Assembly (NCBI RefSeq): GCF_003429105.1
Contig: NZ_QVTD01000003.1
Coordinates: 372,001 to 436,000 of the forward strand
Direction: 5' to 3'
DNA length: 64,000 bases
Origin: Peribacillus glennii
Lineage (GTDB): Bacteria; Bacillota; Bacilli; Bacillales; DSM-1321
The notes beneath the pieces are model-generated. The model saw nothing but the letters and a program-made list of their open reading frames with translations. It made no database searches and was not told the origin of the DNA. The translations under genes were made by a program, and so were the position numbers. Of this stretch, positions 53,090 to 61,879 are shown piece by piece. Each line of letters opens with the position of its first letter. Positions within the stretch are counted from its first letter, which is position 1.

Positions 53090-54640
53090 TCATGAACGCT
53101 GTGCTGCATCTTTTTTGCTCAGATTGCGTAGTTGCCTTTTCAGTATTTTTCCAGAAGGGTTTCTTGGTATTGCAGAAATAAATTCAATTTGTTTAATATA
53201 TTGATATTTTGCGAGCTTATCGTTACAGAATTTAATGAGTTCATCCTTTTCCAAAGCCGCATCCTTTTTTAGAACAACATAGGCCTTTACCGATTCTCCC
53301 CACCTTTGGTCAGGCGCGCCGATGACAGCGGCCTCTAACACATCCGGATGCCTATAGATCACCTCTTCGATATCCTTTGGATAGATATTCACCCCACCGC
53401 TGATGATCATATCTTTTTTTCGGTCGAGCATGTAGTAGAAACCACCTTCATCCATCCTCCCCATATCTCCCGTTCGATGAAAGCCGTCCGGTGTTCTTGC
53501 TTTTTTTGTTTCCCCCTTATTTTTATAATATTCTGTAAACATGGTTGGCCCTTTCGCTGCAAATTCACCTTCCTGCCCTATCCCGACTTCGTTTCCCTCT
53601 TCATCAAGAAGTCGAAGTTCCATAAATGCAGGACTTTGGCCTACACTGGCTGATTTGCGTATTAGATCCTTTGGCCGTAAACTTGTTAAAGGTGTTATTT
53701 CTGTTGTCCCATAGAATTCCGTAAAATTCTTACTGAACTGTTCCAGGACTTGCTTTTTGGTGATTTCTGCCATTGGAGCTCCAGCTGAAACAAGTGAACG
53801 AAGAGAAGAAAGGTCATATTCTTTGAAAGATGGCAGCTCAAGCATGAAAATGTATTGTGTCGGTACAAAAAAGGCATGCGTCACTTTGTATTCCTGGATT
53901 AGTTTTAACGTGTTTTCTGCACTAAAATCTCTTGTCAAAACAATTTTGCACCCTAATAAACTGATCTGGAAAATGTATAAATGCCCCATGGAATGATAAA
54001 TTGGAACCGTTACCAAAATTACATCTTTATAGTTTAGATTCCATTCTATTGCAAAAGCGTTATCCCTGAAAATCTGGTTGCCATGAGTGATAATGATCCC
54101 TTTAGGCAAGGAAGTAGTTCCGGACGAATAAAGCAAAGCGGCAATATCTTCCGAATTCACTTCCACATTCGGTGCCTGTGTAGAGCCCTTTAATAAAAAA
54201 GATTCATAAGGAATGTACGGTGCCTCCAACTGATCATTACTCACTAAAATGGTTGTTTTTTCTGTAATGGTCTTTATATTTGATTGTACACTTTCTAATG
54301 CTGGCAAGGTTTCTTCTTCCACAAATAGGAAATTTGCGTCAGAGTCATTTATTAATGCGTGCAGGCTTTCACCTTGCACCATATAGTTAATCGGAACTGC
54401 AACTGCCCCGGCAACAGAAACCGCATAGTAAATCTCGACCATTTCCAATCGGTTTCTCATATAAACCACAATATGATCGCCTTTTCTGACACCAAGTTCT
54501 ATCAATGAATTAGCCAAAGCATTCACTCGATCAAAAAGCTGTTTGTAAGTTCTGGACATATCGTAATAAACAATCGCTTCTTCATTAGGTTTATTTCTTG
54601 CATGAACAGCCAATCCGGAATGTAAGTTACCTAAATTCAT
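53090..54640 (-). CDS. Long-chain-type acyl-CoA ligase (AMP-forming)
   Basis: 516 residues. YSSGTTSLPKGI nucleotide loop (Ser for the usual Gly after TT), EFYGTTEITPL, HRTGDMGRMDEGGFYYMLDRKKD, NIYPKDIEEVIY and the catalytic lysine in NPSGKILKRQL. Complete ANL ligase. ATG 54640 follows GGGGGAG. First gene behind the sigma-54 promoter at 54777-54792 and divergent from the activator gene, so it is the prime regulatory target and a likely entry enzyme for the pathway substrate. Confidence 0.9.
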   Translation of the reverse strand: MNLGNLHSGLAVHARNKPNEEAIVYYDMSRTYKQLFDRVNALANSLIELGVRKGDHIVVYMRNRLEMVEIYYAVSVAGAVAVPINYMVQGESLHALINDSDANFLFVEEETLPALESVQSNIKTITEKTTILVSNDQLEAPYIPYESFLLKGSTQAPNVEVNSEDIAALLYSSGTTSLPKGIIITHGNQIFRDNAFAIEWNLNYKDVILVTVPIYHSMGHLYIFQISLLGCKIVLTRDFSAENTLKLIQEYKVTHAFFVPTQYIFMLELPSFKEYDLSSLRSLVSAGAPMAEITKKQVLEQFSKNFTEFYGTTEITPLTSLRPKDLIRKSASVGQSPAFMELRLLDEEGNEVGIGQEGEFAAKGPTMFTEYYKNKGETKKARTPDGFHRTGDMGRMDEGGFYYMLDRKKDMIISGGVNIYPKDIEEVIYRHPDVLEAAVIGAPDQRWGESVKAYVVLKKDAALEKDELIKFCNDKLAKYQYIKQIEFISAIPRNPSGKILKRQLRNLSKKDAAQRS

Positions 54641-54776
54641 CCTAACTCCCCCATTGTGTATAACTATGGTTATGCCGCGCCACAGAATTGATGGTTATTA
54701 GCAACTGAAAATTCAAGATTAATAGCTCATAAAGCAGATCACCAAATATTGTTGTATATATGTTTTCCATTAACTA

Positions 54777-54792
54777 TGCAATATCTATGCCA
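54777..54792 (-). promoter_or_regulatory. Sigma-54 (SigL) type -24/-12 promoter, block 1a
   Basis: Minus strand TGGCATAGATATTGCA (TGGCAT-N5-TTGCA), full consensus match, 137 bases before the ligase start, in the gap between the ligase and the divergent sigma-54 activator gene. Confidence 0.87.
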
Positions 54793-54921
54793 ATTTTTTT
54801 AAAAAGTCGCTTAATAGCTTTTTCCATTGAATTTGTATGAGGAGTTTGTGTTTTATAACTTAAAATTATTTTTCGTTTTGCCTCAGAATATATTTACTAT
54901 TTTGGTTATTTTGTGATTTAA

Positions 54922-54961
54922 TGTTAACGGAAGCTTACATTTTATAAACATATGTAAACAA
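54922..54961. promoter_or_regulatory. Candidate activator (enhancer) site for the 54.8-kb sigma-54 promoter
   Basis: TGTTAAC (54922-54928) and TGTAAACAA (54953-54961, the complement of TTGTTTACA) lie about 130-170 bases upstream of the -24 box. The word TTGTTTACA also occurs at the 39.6-kb site. The gap 54641-55075 holds no other gene. Confidence 0.55.
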
Positions 54962-55075
54962 TAGCTGTCCATTTTTAGTAACAACACTCATCTTGACCAT
55001 CACAATTTCATATCAGTTAAAGCGGATTTAGTCATATCAGTCCTATGTGGAAATTCGAAAAAGGGAGTGAAAATC

Positions 55076-57199
55076 TTGCAGGTTAAAGATATCATGACAG
55101 ATTCTTTCCAATCTTGTGATGTCAATACACCTTTGATGGAAACTTTTAAAATTTTTTCAAAATATAAGCTGAATATCATCCCCATCGTTGACGAAAATAA
55201 TATATTGACTGGCATTCTCACCAAGAACAAAATAATCCATGCTATTTCAAATGGGTACTCTCTTACAGACTCAATAAACCCCTTAATAAACTTTAATCCG
55301 ATTTATGTATTTCCAGATGCACACATTTTACAAAGCAGAAAAAAACTGTTACACCACATGATTGGACACGCCCCAGTAGTAGACAGCAACAAGCAGCTAA
55401 TTGGAATTATTTCTACCTCACAGATTTTATTTGGTTATACGAAAACCCTCGACATGCTGCAATCCCAACTTCAATTATTGTTTGACAATCTTCATTTCGG
55501 ATTATTATCTGTTGATACAAATATGAATATAACTGCGATTAACCCATTAGCCCGGGAAATCCTTCAAATCAATGTCAAAAATGATTCAGAAAAAATAATT
55601 CTTACTAACAAGGTCATTCTGGAGATGATAGAAAACATACTCGTTAACAGGGAAAAGCCACCTAAAAAAAAGCTAAACTTAAATGGTTACAGCTTTATAG
55701 TTGACTGTTATCCATTGTTCGAGAATAAGAAGTTAATTGGTGTAATGGTCATGATCGACGATTTGACAAATGTAGAAGAATTGATTAAAGAACTTCAAAT
55801 AACCAAACAGTGGGAAGAAAAATTAAGAACACTAGTAGAGTCAGCATATGATGCCATTGTTCTGGTAGATGAGAATGGGATAATTACCATGGCAAATAAA
55901 GGGTTCTGTGAACTCTTTAAAACTACTGAATCGAAGATAATGGGTAAATCAATCTTTATTAATTTTCCGGATATAGGCATCAAGGAAGTTCTGGACGTAA
56001 AAATCCCTTTAAGTGGCATTTCTAAAATAATAAATGCAAAACAAAGTTTGGTGACTAATTTACCTATCAAAAATAACGGGGAAATCGTTGGCGTAGTCAG
56101 TAAAATCACTTTCCGGGGCTTAAAGCAGCTTCAGGATGCCTTGAACAAAGTCAGTAAATTAGAAGATAGTATGACGATCATGAAAAATAATCCAAAAAGT
56201 CCGAATGGCAGCAAATATTCGATTGCCGATATTATAGGAACTTCCGCCAGCATTAAAAAAGTAAAGAAGGAAGCGTTCGCAGCTTCACAAAGCAGGTCAA
56301 CTGTTTTATTAATCGGAGAAAGCGGGACTGGCAAAGAGCTGTTTGCCCACGGTATTCATACTGCCTCTTCCCTTCCTGGCTCTTTTATCAAAGTAAATTG
56401 TGCGGCCATACCTGGAGATTTGTTGGAATCAGAGTTTTTTGGATATGCAGACGGGGCATTTACCGGAGCCAAAAAAGGAGGGAAAAAAGGGAAATTCGAA
56501 CTTGCACAAAACGGGACGTTGTTCCTGGATGAAATTGGTGATATGCCAACAAACCTGCAATCTAAGCTTTTACGAGTGCTGCAAGAAAAAGAATTCGAAC
56601 CTGTTGGAAGCAATCACACAATAAAATTAGATATGAGAATAATCGCAGCAACTAATAAAAATCTTGAAAGCATGATAAAAAACGGTGAGTTCCGTGAAGA
56701 CCTCTACTATCGATTAAATATACTCAGGTTAAATATTCCATCGCTAAAAGAACGCAAGGAAGATATTGAAGCCATTACCCATGCCGTCATAGATAGGCTG
56801 ATTCATTCCGGTTTTTATATCAAGGGAATTACTTCTTCTGCATTGAATGTATTAACAAAATACAATTGGCCGGGAAACATACGTGAATTGCAAAATGTAC
56901 TAGAACGGGCAGCAAATTTAAATGTAGACGGGTATATAGATGTACCAGAACTTCCTGATTACATTCTTAAGCACCAGGATATCAATTTTACGGTAAAAGA
57001 AAGTACTTATGATGAATATGAAGAAGATGCACCAATTTTACCCCTGGATTACAAGAAAAACGTAAATCTTAAAGAAAAGGAACTTATTATTGAGGCTTTA
57101 AAACAAGGACACGGCAATAAAACAACTGCCAGCCGCATCTTAGGAATCAGCCGTACCTGGTTATATTCAAAAATGAAAAAATATAACATTGATGTTTAA
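55076..57199 (+). CDS. Sigma-54-dependent transcriptional activator with CBS pair, PAS, AAA+ and Fis HTH domains
   Basis: 707 residues from TTG 55076 (MQVKDIMTDSF), eight bases after AGGGAG; GTG 55067 overlaps that site. Domains: CBS pair (about 1-120), PAS-like region (about 130-230), second PAS (about 250-340), AAA+ core with Walker A GESGTGKE (about 413) and the sigma-54-contacting GAFTGA (about 460), Walker B LFLDEIGDMP, and a Fis-type HTH TASRILGISRTWLYSKMKK (about 683). Architecture recalls PrdR of clostridia. It faces the degradation cluster, and sigma-54 boxes occur before three gene blocks, so it is the likely activator of all. CBS domains often bind adenosyl ligands; the inducer is unknown. 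Confidence 0.93.
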   Translation: MQVKDIMTDSFQSCDVNTPLMETFKIFSKYKLNIIPIVDENNILTGILTKNKIIHAISNGYSLTDSINPLINFNPIYVFPDAHILQSRKKLLHHMIGHAPVVDSNKQLIGIISTSQILFGYTKTLDMLQSQLQLLFDNLHFGLLSVDTNMNITAINPLAREILQINVKNDSEKIILTNKVILEMIENILVNREKPPKKKLNLNGYSFIVDCYPLFENKKLIGVMVMIDDLTNVEELIKELQITKQWEEKLRTLVESAYDAIVLVDENGIITMANKGFCELFKTTESKIMGKSIFINFPDIGIKEVLDVKIPLSGISKIINAKQSLVTNLPIKNNGEIVGVVSKITFRGLKQLQDALNKVSKLEDSMTIMKNNPKSPNGSKYSIADIIGTSASIKKVKKEAFAASQSRSTVLLIGESGTGKELFAHGIHTASSLPGSFIKVNCAAIPGDLLESEFFGYADGAFTGAKKGGKKGKFELAQNGTLFLDEIGDMPTNLQSKLLRVLQEKEFEPVGSNHTIKLDMRIIAATNKNLESMIKNGEFREDLYYRLNILRLNIPSLKERKEDIEAITHAVIDRLIHSGFYIKGITSSALNVLTKYNWPGNIRELQNVLERAANLNVDGYIDVPELPDYILKHQDINFTVKESTYDEYEEDAPILPLDYKKNVNLKEKELIIEALKQGHGNKTTASRILGISRTWLYSKMKKYNIDV

Positions 57200-57410
57200 T
57201 ACAATTAGGTACCAGACAATAATTATAAAATCGCGCAAACATTTTTAAAAATTGGTTCAGTTTCCTTTTTTCCACGATACAGCATGGGGGCCTGTGGAGC
57301 CACCTGCCCAGTCTAGCGGTAATCCTTCACTATTAAGTTAAGATGACTGATCAGCGGACCCGTTTTTTCACTGATAAATTCGTCGTTGGCAATGAAATAA
57401 ATAAAGAAAA

Positions 57411-57458
57411 GGATGTGTAAAAGGTTTTCCTTCAAAGAAAAGGGGCCCTTACACATCC
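57411..57458. terminator. Large hairpin in the gap between convergent genes
   Basis: GGATGTGTAA and TTACACATCC pair perfectly, enclosing further complementary TTTTCC/GGAAAA-type sequence; on the minus strand a TTTTCTTTATTT tail follows, and on the plus strand AACTCTTTTAAG. Probably a terminator for either neighbour. The rest of 57200-57814 shows no gene. Confidence 0.55.
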
Positions 57459-57814
57459 AACTCTTTTAAGTTAAAAACCAGACTCTTGCTGAATCAAAGT
57501 ATTCGACATCTAGCAAATTGTTATGAAAATTCATGTAAATTTGTTTCCCTAGTTAAAAGGTAATTACTAATTCAGATAAAGTTCAGTGCAAAGAATTGAA
57601 TCAAGTATTCAAAGTTATATCAGCCGGTTGTCCAATTTAGGCGACAGACGTGTATATTAGACTTCCCCGTGTTCTTTCGTGAATTAAAGCGAAGCCCTCT
57701 GTAAACATTTCATACATTACATAATTCCATTCTTGTTCTTCCAGTTTTTAATTCCTATATTTGCCAATGATGATTGAACCGGACCATGGGCTGTTTTTCA
57801 GGAATAGAGGAAAA

Positions 57815-58753
57815 TTACACGGTATATATGTATTCCCCGTTCTGTTCTTCCTTATGGCACTCCCCTTTATTGACCAAATATTCAAGATGCGCGATGGTTT
57901 CCCCTATTGCAAATCTCATTTCGTGGGAGTTAAATGCTTTGCCAAATAGTTTTTGGCATGCATCATATACAGTAACGGGGGTGCGGATGATTTCGTGCAG
58001 CTTTGACAGCCTTTCATCGTGATGTGCGATAATCTCATCGATTCTATGATTTGCGTTCATAAATGGCTTTCCATGTGAAGGGATCACATACTCCGCTTCA
58101 AGCCGTTTAAATTTGTCCAGCGATTGCAGGAATTTGGCCAGCGGGTTTGCTTCGCCATAGAAATGATAAGAGATATTTGGCGTGATTTTAGGCAAGATAT
58201 GGTCGGTGGAAAATAATACTTGCTGTTCCCTGTTATAAAGGCATATCAAACCATTGGAATGCCCAGGAGCCTCTATTATCTCGTATTCATATTTACCAAA
58301 CACAATTTTTTCACCTTCGTGCAGATAACTGTCAACTCTCGGATGCGGGGAAACCTGGGAAATAAAACCCGCCTCATTCCCTGCCATGGAATCTGCTATA
58401 TCTTTAGGAATGCCGCACTTGTAATAGTTTTCCCGCAAAGAATGGCTAAAGCCTTTTTCCCACATAGCCAGTGCCGTGTTTTTATCGGTTTCTGTCATGG
58501 AAACTTTTGCTCCCGTTAATTCCTGGAGCCTGCCGGCATAACCGTAATGGTCTGGATGATAATGCGTAATGATAATATTTCTTACTTCATGAGTTTCTAA
58601 AACGGGTTTCCAAGCGGTTGCAGTAACCATATTGTTCAACCCGGAATCCAGGATCGTCCACCCATTTTCTCCCTTTGCCAAAAAACAATGTACATGATTT
58701 AATCTAAACGGCAGATCAATCGTCACACAAGATACTTCTAATTGTTCAAGCAT
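57815..58753 (-). CDS. MBL-fold metallohydrolase
   Basis: 312 residues from ATG 58753 after AGGGGGAG. Metallo-beta-lactamase fold with the metal motif THYHPDHYGYAGRL (HxHxDH type), a second His in EAPGHSNGLICLYN, the Asp in FSTDHILP, and a C-terminal SHGKPF histidine. Family covers thioesterase-like, glyoxalase II-like and lactonase enzymes. Sequence cannot fix the substrate; a hydrolytic role on a thioester or lactone would fit the neighbouring pathway but it stands outside the sigma-54 block. Confidence 0.87.
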   Translation of the reverse strand: MLEQLEVSCVTIDLPFRLNHVHCFLAKGENGWTILDSGLNNMVTATAWKPVLETHEVRNIIITHYHPDHYGYAGRLQELTGAKVSMTETDKNTALAMWEKGFSHSLRENYYKCGIPKDIADSMAGNEAGFISQVSPHPRVDSYLHEGEKIVFGKYEYEIIEAPGHSNGLICLYNREQQVLFSTDHILPKITPNISYHFYGEANPLAKFLQSLDKFKRLEAEYVIPSHGKPFMNANHRIDEIIAHHDERLSKLHEIIRTPVTVYDACQKLFGKAFNSHEMRFAIGETIAHLEYLVNKGECHKEEQNGEYIYTV

Positions 58754-58913
58754 TGCTCTCCCCCTATTTGCATACATCTTAATTGACTTGAGTCATCCAC
58801 CCGACACTTCAGGCATTTTCCAATAACTTACTCATTTCTCCTTCAGGCACCCGATTTCCTTCCACTATCAAGATATTTCTTGTATATTGAATAATATCAA
58901 ATCTTTTATGCAA

Positions 58914-58961
58914 AAAGATCCCGGCCAACGAATCATTTCATTCGTTGCAGCCAGGATCTTT
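58914..58961 (-). terminator. Terminator of the second YflT-type gene
   Basis: AAAGATCC/GGATCTTT, GGC/GCC and AACGAAT/ATTCGTT build a long interrupted stem, followed by TTTTT on the minus strand, 22 bases after the stop codon. Confidence 0.9.
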
Positions 58962-58983
58962 CTTTCATTTCAATGAAAAGTTT

Positions 58984-59442
58984 TTATTTAAACTCAGACG
59001 AATCCACATGTTTTCCATCTACCAACACAAGAATTTTGCCGTCTTTTACATCGCCTTCGTACTGTCGGGCTTCTTCTTCCGGCAGCCCCATCTCCTTCAG
59101 CGCTCCTGTCAAACCGCCCGCATTGGTTGCAGCACCTGCCACGGCACCGCCGAGCATGGAAAAAATCGGGCCTGCTGCCACAATTGGTCCGATTCCAGGG
59201 ATGGCAAGTGTGCTCATTCCGACTAAAAGGCCGGTTAATCCAATTACTCCCCCAGCTGTCGCCCCGGCAATCATTCCATCAGCATTTTTCGGTTGCACTT
59301 GTTCCACATTCGGGCCTAATTCTTCGATATTTTTGGCAACAATAGAGATATCCTCCAGACGATAGCCTTTTCTCTTTAATTCCTCAACCGCATCGTGTGC
59401 TTGTCCTTCATTTTCATAAACACCTACCACTCGTTTTTCCAT
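58984..59442 (-). CDS. YflT-domain general stress protein with glycine-rich hydrophobic middle
   Basis: 152 residues. N-terminal YflT-type module (RVVGVYENEGQAHDAVEELK, then GYRLEDISIVAKN), a central Gly/Ala-rich hydrophobic stretch (about 58-112, GATAGGVIGLTGLLVGMSTL) that may form a membrane hairpin, and an acidic C-terminal part ending ILVLVDGKHVDSSEF, the same end motif (ILVLLDKG) as the 9312 protein. Role unknown; SigB-regulated in relatives. ATG 59442 follows AAAGGAG. A weak SigB-like promoter lies at 59477-59500, a strong terminator behind. Confidence 0.84.
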   Translation of the reverse strand: MEKRVVGVYENEGQAHDAVEELKRKGYRLEDISIVAKNIEELGPNVEQVQPKNADGMIAGATAGGVIGLTGLLVGMSTLAIPGIGPIVAAGPIFSMLGGAVAGAATNAGGLTGALKEMGLPEEEARQYEGDVKDGKILVLVDGKHVDSSEFK

Positions 59443-59476
59443 GTTGATTAACTCCTTTATATGATGTATTCACCTT

Positions 59477-59500
59477 ATACCCTATTAGGAGAACTTCAAT
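59477..59500 (-). promoter_or_regulatory. Weak SigB-like promoter of the second YflT-type gene
   Basis: Minus strand ATTGAA-N12-GGGTAT: the -10 is perfect for SigB, the -35 matches four of six bases of GTTTAA. Confidence 0.45.
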
Positions 59501-59574
59501 CAGGAAAAACATACGTGCATTTTGCTGAAAGATTGTACATAGCGCTAGTAGTTCGCTCTATATCAAAAATCACG

Positions 59575-59599
59575 GTTTAACTTCAACGCAAAAGGGTAA
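59575..59599 (+). promoter_or_regulatory. SigB promoter before a 39-residue membrane peptide gene
   Basis: GTTTAA-N13-GGGTAA, a perfect match to the SigB consensus, 53 bases before ATG 59653. Confidence 0.85.
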
Positions 59600-59652
59600 C
59601 CAAAAAGATAAACCGAATTTCACACGGCCTACATATAGAAGGAGGTAAAATC

Positions 59653-59772
59653 ATGGAAATGTTCGCATGGATCCTTCCATCCATCTTAGGGATCTGCTTT
59701 ATTTTTTCTTTAGTGGCTGTATTGAAAAAACCGGGCTTTCTTAAAAATCGCAAAAGCTCTGGAACAAATTGA
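59653..59772 (+). CDS. Small single-span membrane protein, 39 residues
   Basis: Encodes MEMFAWILPSILGICFIFSL... then a basic hydrophilic tail (KKPGFLKNRKSSG). The N-terminal half is one hydrophobic helix; topology by the positive-inside rule puts the tail in the cytoplasm. AGAAGGAGG is seven bases before the ATG, and a consensus SigB promoter precedes it, so expression under stress is well supported. Its stop codon ends exactly one base before the stop of the convergent adenine deaminase gene. No family recognised; membrane-linked stress peptide is the only reasonable guess. Confidence 0.72.
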   Translation: MEMFAWILPSILGICFIFSLVAVLKKPGFLKNRKSSGTN

Positions 59773-61503
59773 TTAAGCCTGGACTGCAATATGTTCACCT
59801 GTTTTCGCATTAAAAAGTCCTTTATCTGTCAGCTTTAGTTCCGGAATAACGGGCAATGTCAAAAATGACAGTGTAAGCAGTGGATTAAATGTGTCCGGAG
59901 CTCCAACTTCTCGCAAGGCACACTCCACGGCATGAAGCGATTCATTCACCTGATGGAAGGGCTGATCGGTCATAAGCCCCCCAATTGGCAGTGAAATGGA
60001 TGCAATCGTCTGCTTGTTTTTGACGATTGCAATCCCTCCTTGCAGCTTTTGCAATTCCTCGACAGCTTGAAGCATATCCTCGTCATTCACACCCACTGCG
60101 ACAAGATTATGTGAATCATGTGCAATCGTGGTTGCGATTGCACCCGAAGCCAGTCCAAAACCTTTCACTATACCAAGCCCGATATTCCCTGTCTGATGAT
60201 GCCGTTCGATTACGGCCAGCTTTAATTGATCCTTTACAATAGAAGGAACAAATTGGTGCTTTTCAACGTCCACTGATTCGATCAGATGGTTGGTAACCAG
60301 GCTGTTTGGGATGATTCCTATTACATTGGCCATATGATTGGTCATTGGTATTTTTAAATCATTGGATGTTAGGGAATGGATATGGACAGAACCTGTTAAC
60401 TCGTCCGCTTTCGTATTTTCGCCTGATAAAGGACTTAAACACTCTCCTTGCTCAGCTGCTAATTTCCCATCTTTGTATACTTGATATATATCTATTGTTT
60501 CTAAGTCATCCAACAGCAGGAAATCAGCAGCATAACCGGGTGCAATTGCTCCTTTTCCTTTTAATCCGTAACATTCTGCCGCATTAAGCGACGCCAGCTG
60601 AATGGCCAGCAGAGGATCTAAACCTTCTTGTATCGCAAGGCGTATATTATGGTCCACAGACCCATCCGCCAATAAATCATCTAAATGTTTGTCATCCGTA
60701 CAGAACATGAAACGGCGGGCATTCCGTTCATTCACGATCCCAATTAAGGCTTGTAAATCCTTGGCGACAGAGCCTTCACGAATCAATACATACATTCCCC
60801 TTCTAACTCGTTCCAGGGCATCTTTTACAGACGTACTTTCATGATCGGTCATAATGCCGGCGGTTCGGTAAATATCCAGTCCTGTTTCATCCAAACCGGC
60901 TCCATGGCCGTCTATTACAGCTCCAATGGAAGCTGCATCCATAATCTTATTAAGCATGTCAGGCGAACCATCCATGACCGAAGGAAAGTCCATTACCTCT
61001 GCTAAACCTATCACCCTCGGGTGTTGATAAAATGGTTTTAAGTCTCCGGCATGGAGAACAGCTCCAGCGTTTTCAAAAGGAGTGGCAGGTACACTTGAAG
61101 GCAGCATCACCATGACATCAAGGGGCAATCCTTCGGAATCATCAAGCATGAATTGGATTCCTTTTGCACCTGCGACATTAGCAATTTCATGAGGATCCGT
61201 GATGGCGGTTGTCACGCCGTGGGGGATCAAAAGCTTTGAAAACTCTCTTGGCGTCACCATTGACGATTCAATATGCACATGGCTATCAATGAAAGATGGA
61301 GAGATGTAACGTCCCATTGCATCGATGGTTTTTTTCCCTTTATAATCGCCAATCCCTACGATCATCCCTTCAGTAATGGCAACATCAGCCTCGATGATGT
61401 CCAGATTAAATATATCTATGATTTTCCCGTTTATTATAACGATGTCAGCTGGAATTTTTTTGCCGGCAGCAGCAATTTGTTTTGAGATTTCTGTATTGGA
61501 CAT
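59773..61503 (-). CDS. adeC: Adenine deaminase
   Basis: 576 residues; cytoplasmic metal-dependent amidohydrolase converting adenine to hypoxanthine and ammonia for purine salvage. Seen: PSFIDSHVHIESSMVTP (HxH metal motif and family signature), HGVTTAITDPHEIANV, DGHGAGL, TDHEST and MFCTDDKHLDDL (metal Asp). C-terminal half has IATTIAHDSHNLVAVG and GGIAIVKNKQ, typical of AdeC. Normal length. ATG 61503 follows AGAGAGGAG. A guanine-class purine riboswitch lies 88 bases upstream in its leader. Confidence 0.94.
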   Translation of the reverse strand: MSNTEISKQIAAAGKKIPADIVIINGKIIDIFNLDIIEADVAITEGMIVGIGDYKGKKTIDAMGRYISPSFIDSHVHIESSMVTPREFSKLLIPHGVTTAITDPHEIANVAGAKGIQFMLDDSEGLPLDVMVMLPSSVPATPFENAGAVLHAGDLKPFYQHPRVIGLAEVMDFPSVMDGSPDMLNKIMDAASIGAVIDGHGAGLDETGLDIYRTAGIMTDHESTSVKDALERVRRGMYVLIREGSVAKDLQALIGIVNERNARRFMFCTDDKHLDDLLADGSVDHNIRLAIQEGLDPLLAIQLASLNAAECYGLKGKGAIAPGYAADFLLLDDLETIDIYQVYKDGKLAAEQGECLSPLSGENTKADELTGSVHIHSLTSNDLKIPMTNHMANVIGIIPNSLVTNHLIESVDVEKHQFVPSIVKDQLKLAVIERHHQTGNIGLGIVKGFGLASGAIATTIAHDSHNLVAVGVNDEDMLQAVEELQKLQGGIAIVKNKQTIASISLPIGGLMTDQPFHQVNESLHAVECALREVGAPDTFNPLLTLSFLTLPVIPELKLTDKGLFNAKTGEHIAVQA

Positions 61504-61590
61504 GATGTCTACTCCTCTCTGATGTTAAAGAAGTAGTTAGACTAAAGAGAAGAACATATGAAGAGTTCAAATGGGGACTATGTTTTCATC

Positions 61591-61659
61591 TCTCGTAGTC
61601 CAACTATTTACGGTAGTTCGGTAGAGACTCTTGGACCATATTTCCAAGATTATACGAGT
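61591..61659 (-). ncRNA. Purine riboswitch aptamer, guanine class, in the adenine deaminase leader
   Basis: Minus-strand aptamer: P1 CTCGTA/TACGAG, TATAATC junction, P2 CTTGGA/TCCAAG with ATATGG loop, GTCTCTACC junction, P3 with a CCGTAAA loop (one G-G mismatch), and the closing GGACTAC. The base at the position equal to xpt C74 is C, the guanine/hypoxanthine class; adenine sensors have U. GGACTA of the aptamer can pair with TAGTCC about 12 bases further on, a possible switch. I see no T-rich terminator, so the output may be translational. The rest of 61504-61879 is otherwise empty. Confidence 0.9.
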
Positions 61660-61879
61660 TATTATTCGTTATTTTGATTCATTCTAAAGGTCTGGCCTAA
61701 CTTCGTCAATGTTTTTTTGAAATAATTTTATAGAAAGTAAATTAGTTTATAGCGATTCCAAATTGAGGATTCTGTAGAAAAACTATTTTAGCAGCAAAAC
61801 AATTTGAAGCCACTCATGTAATATGCCATAATATCTTCTTCTCCGCTTACAATAGATATAACAAATAAAGGCAAAAAAA

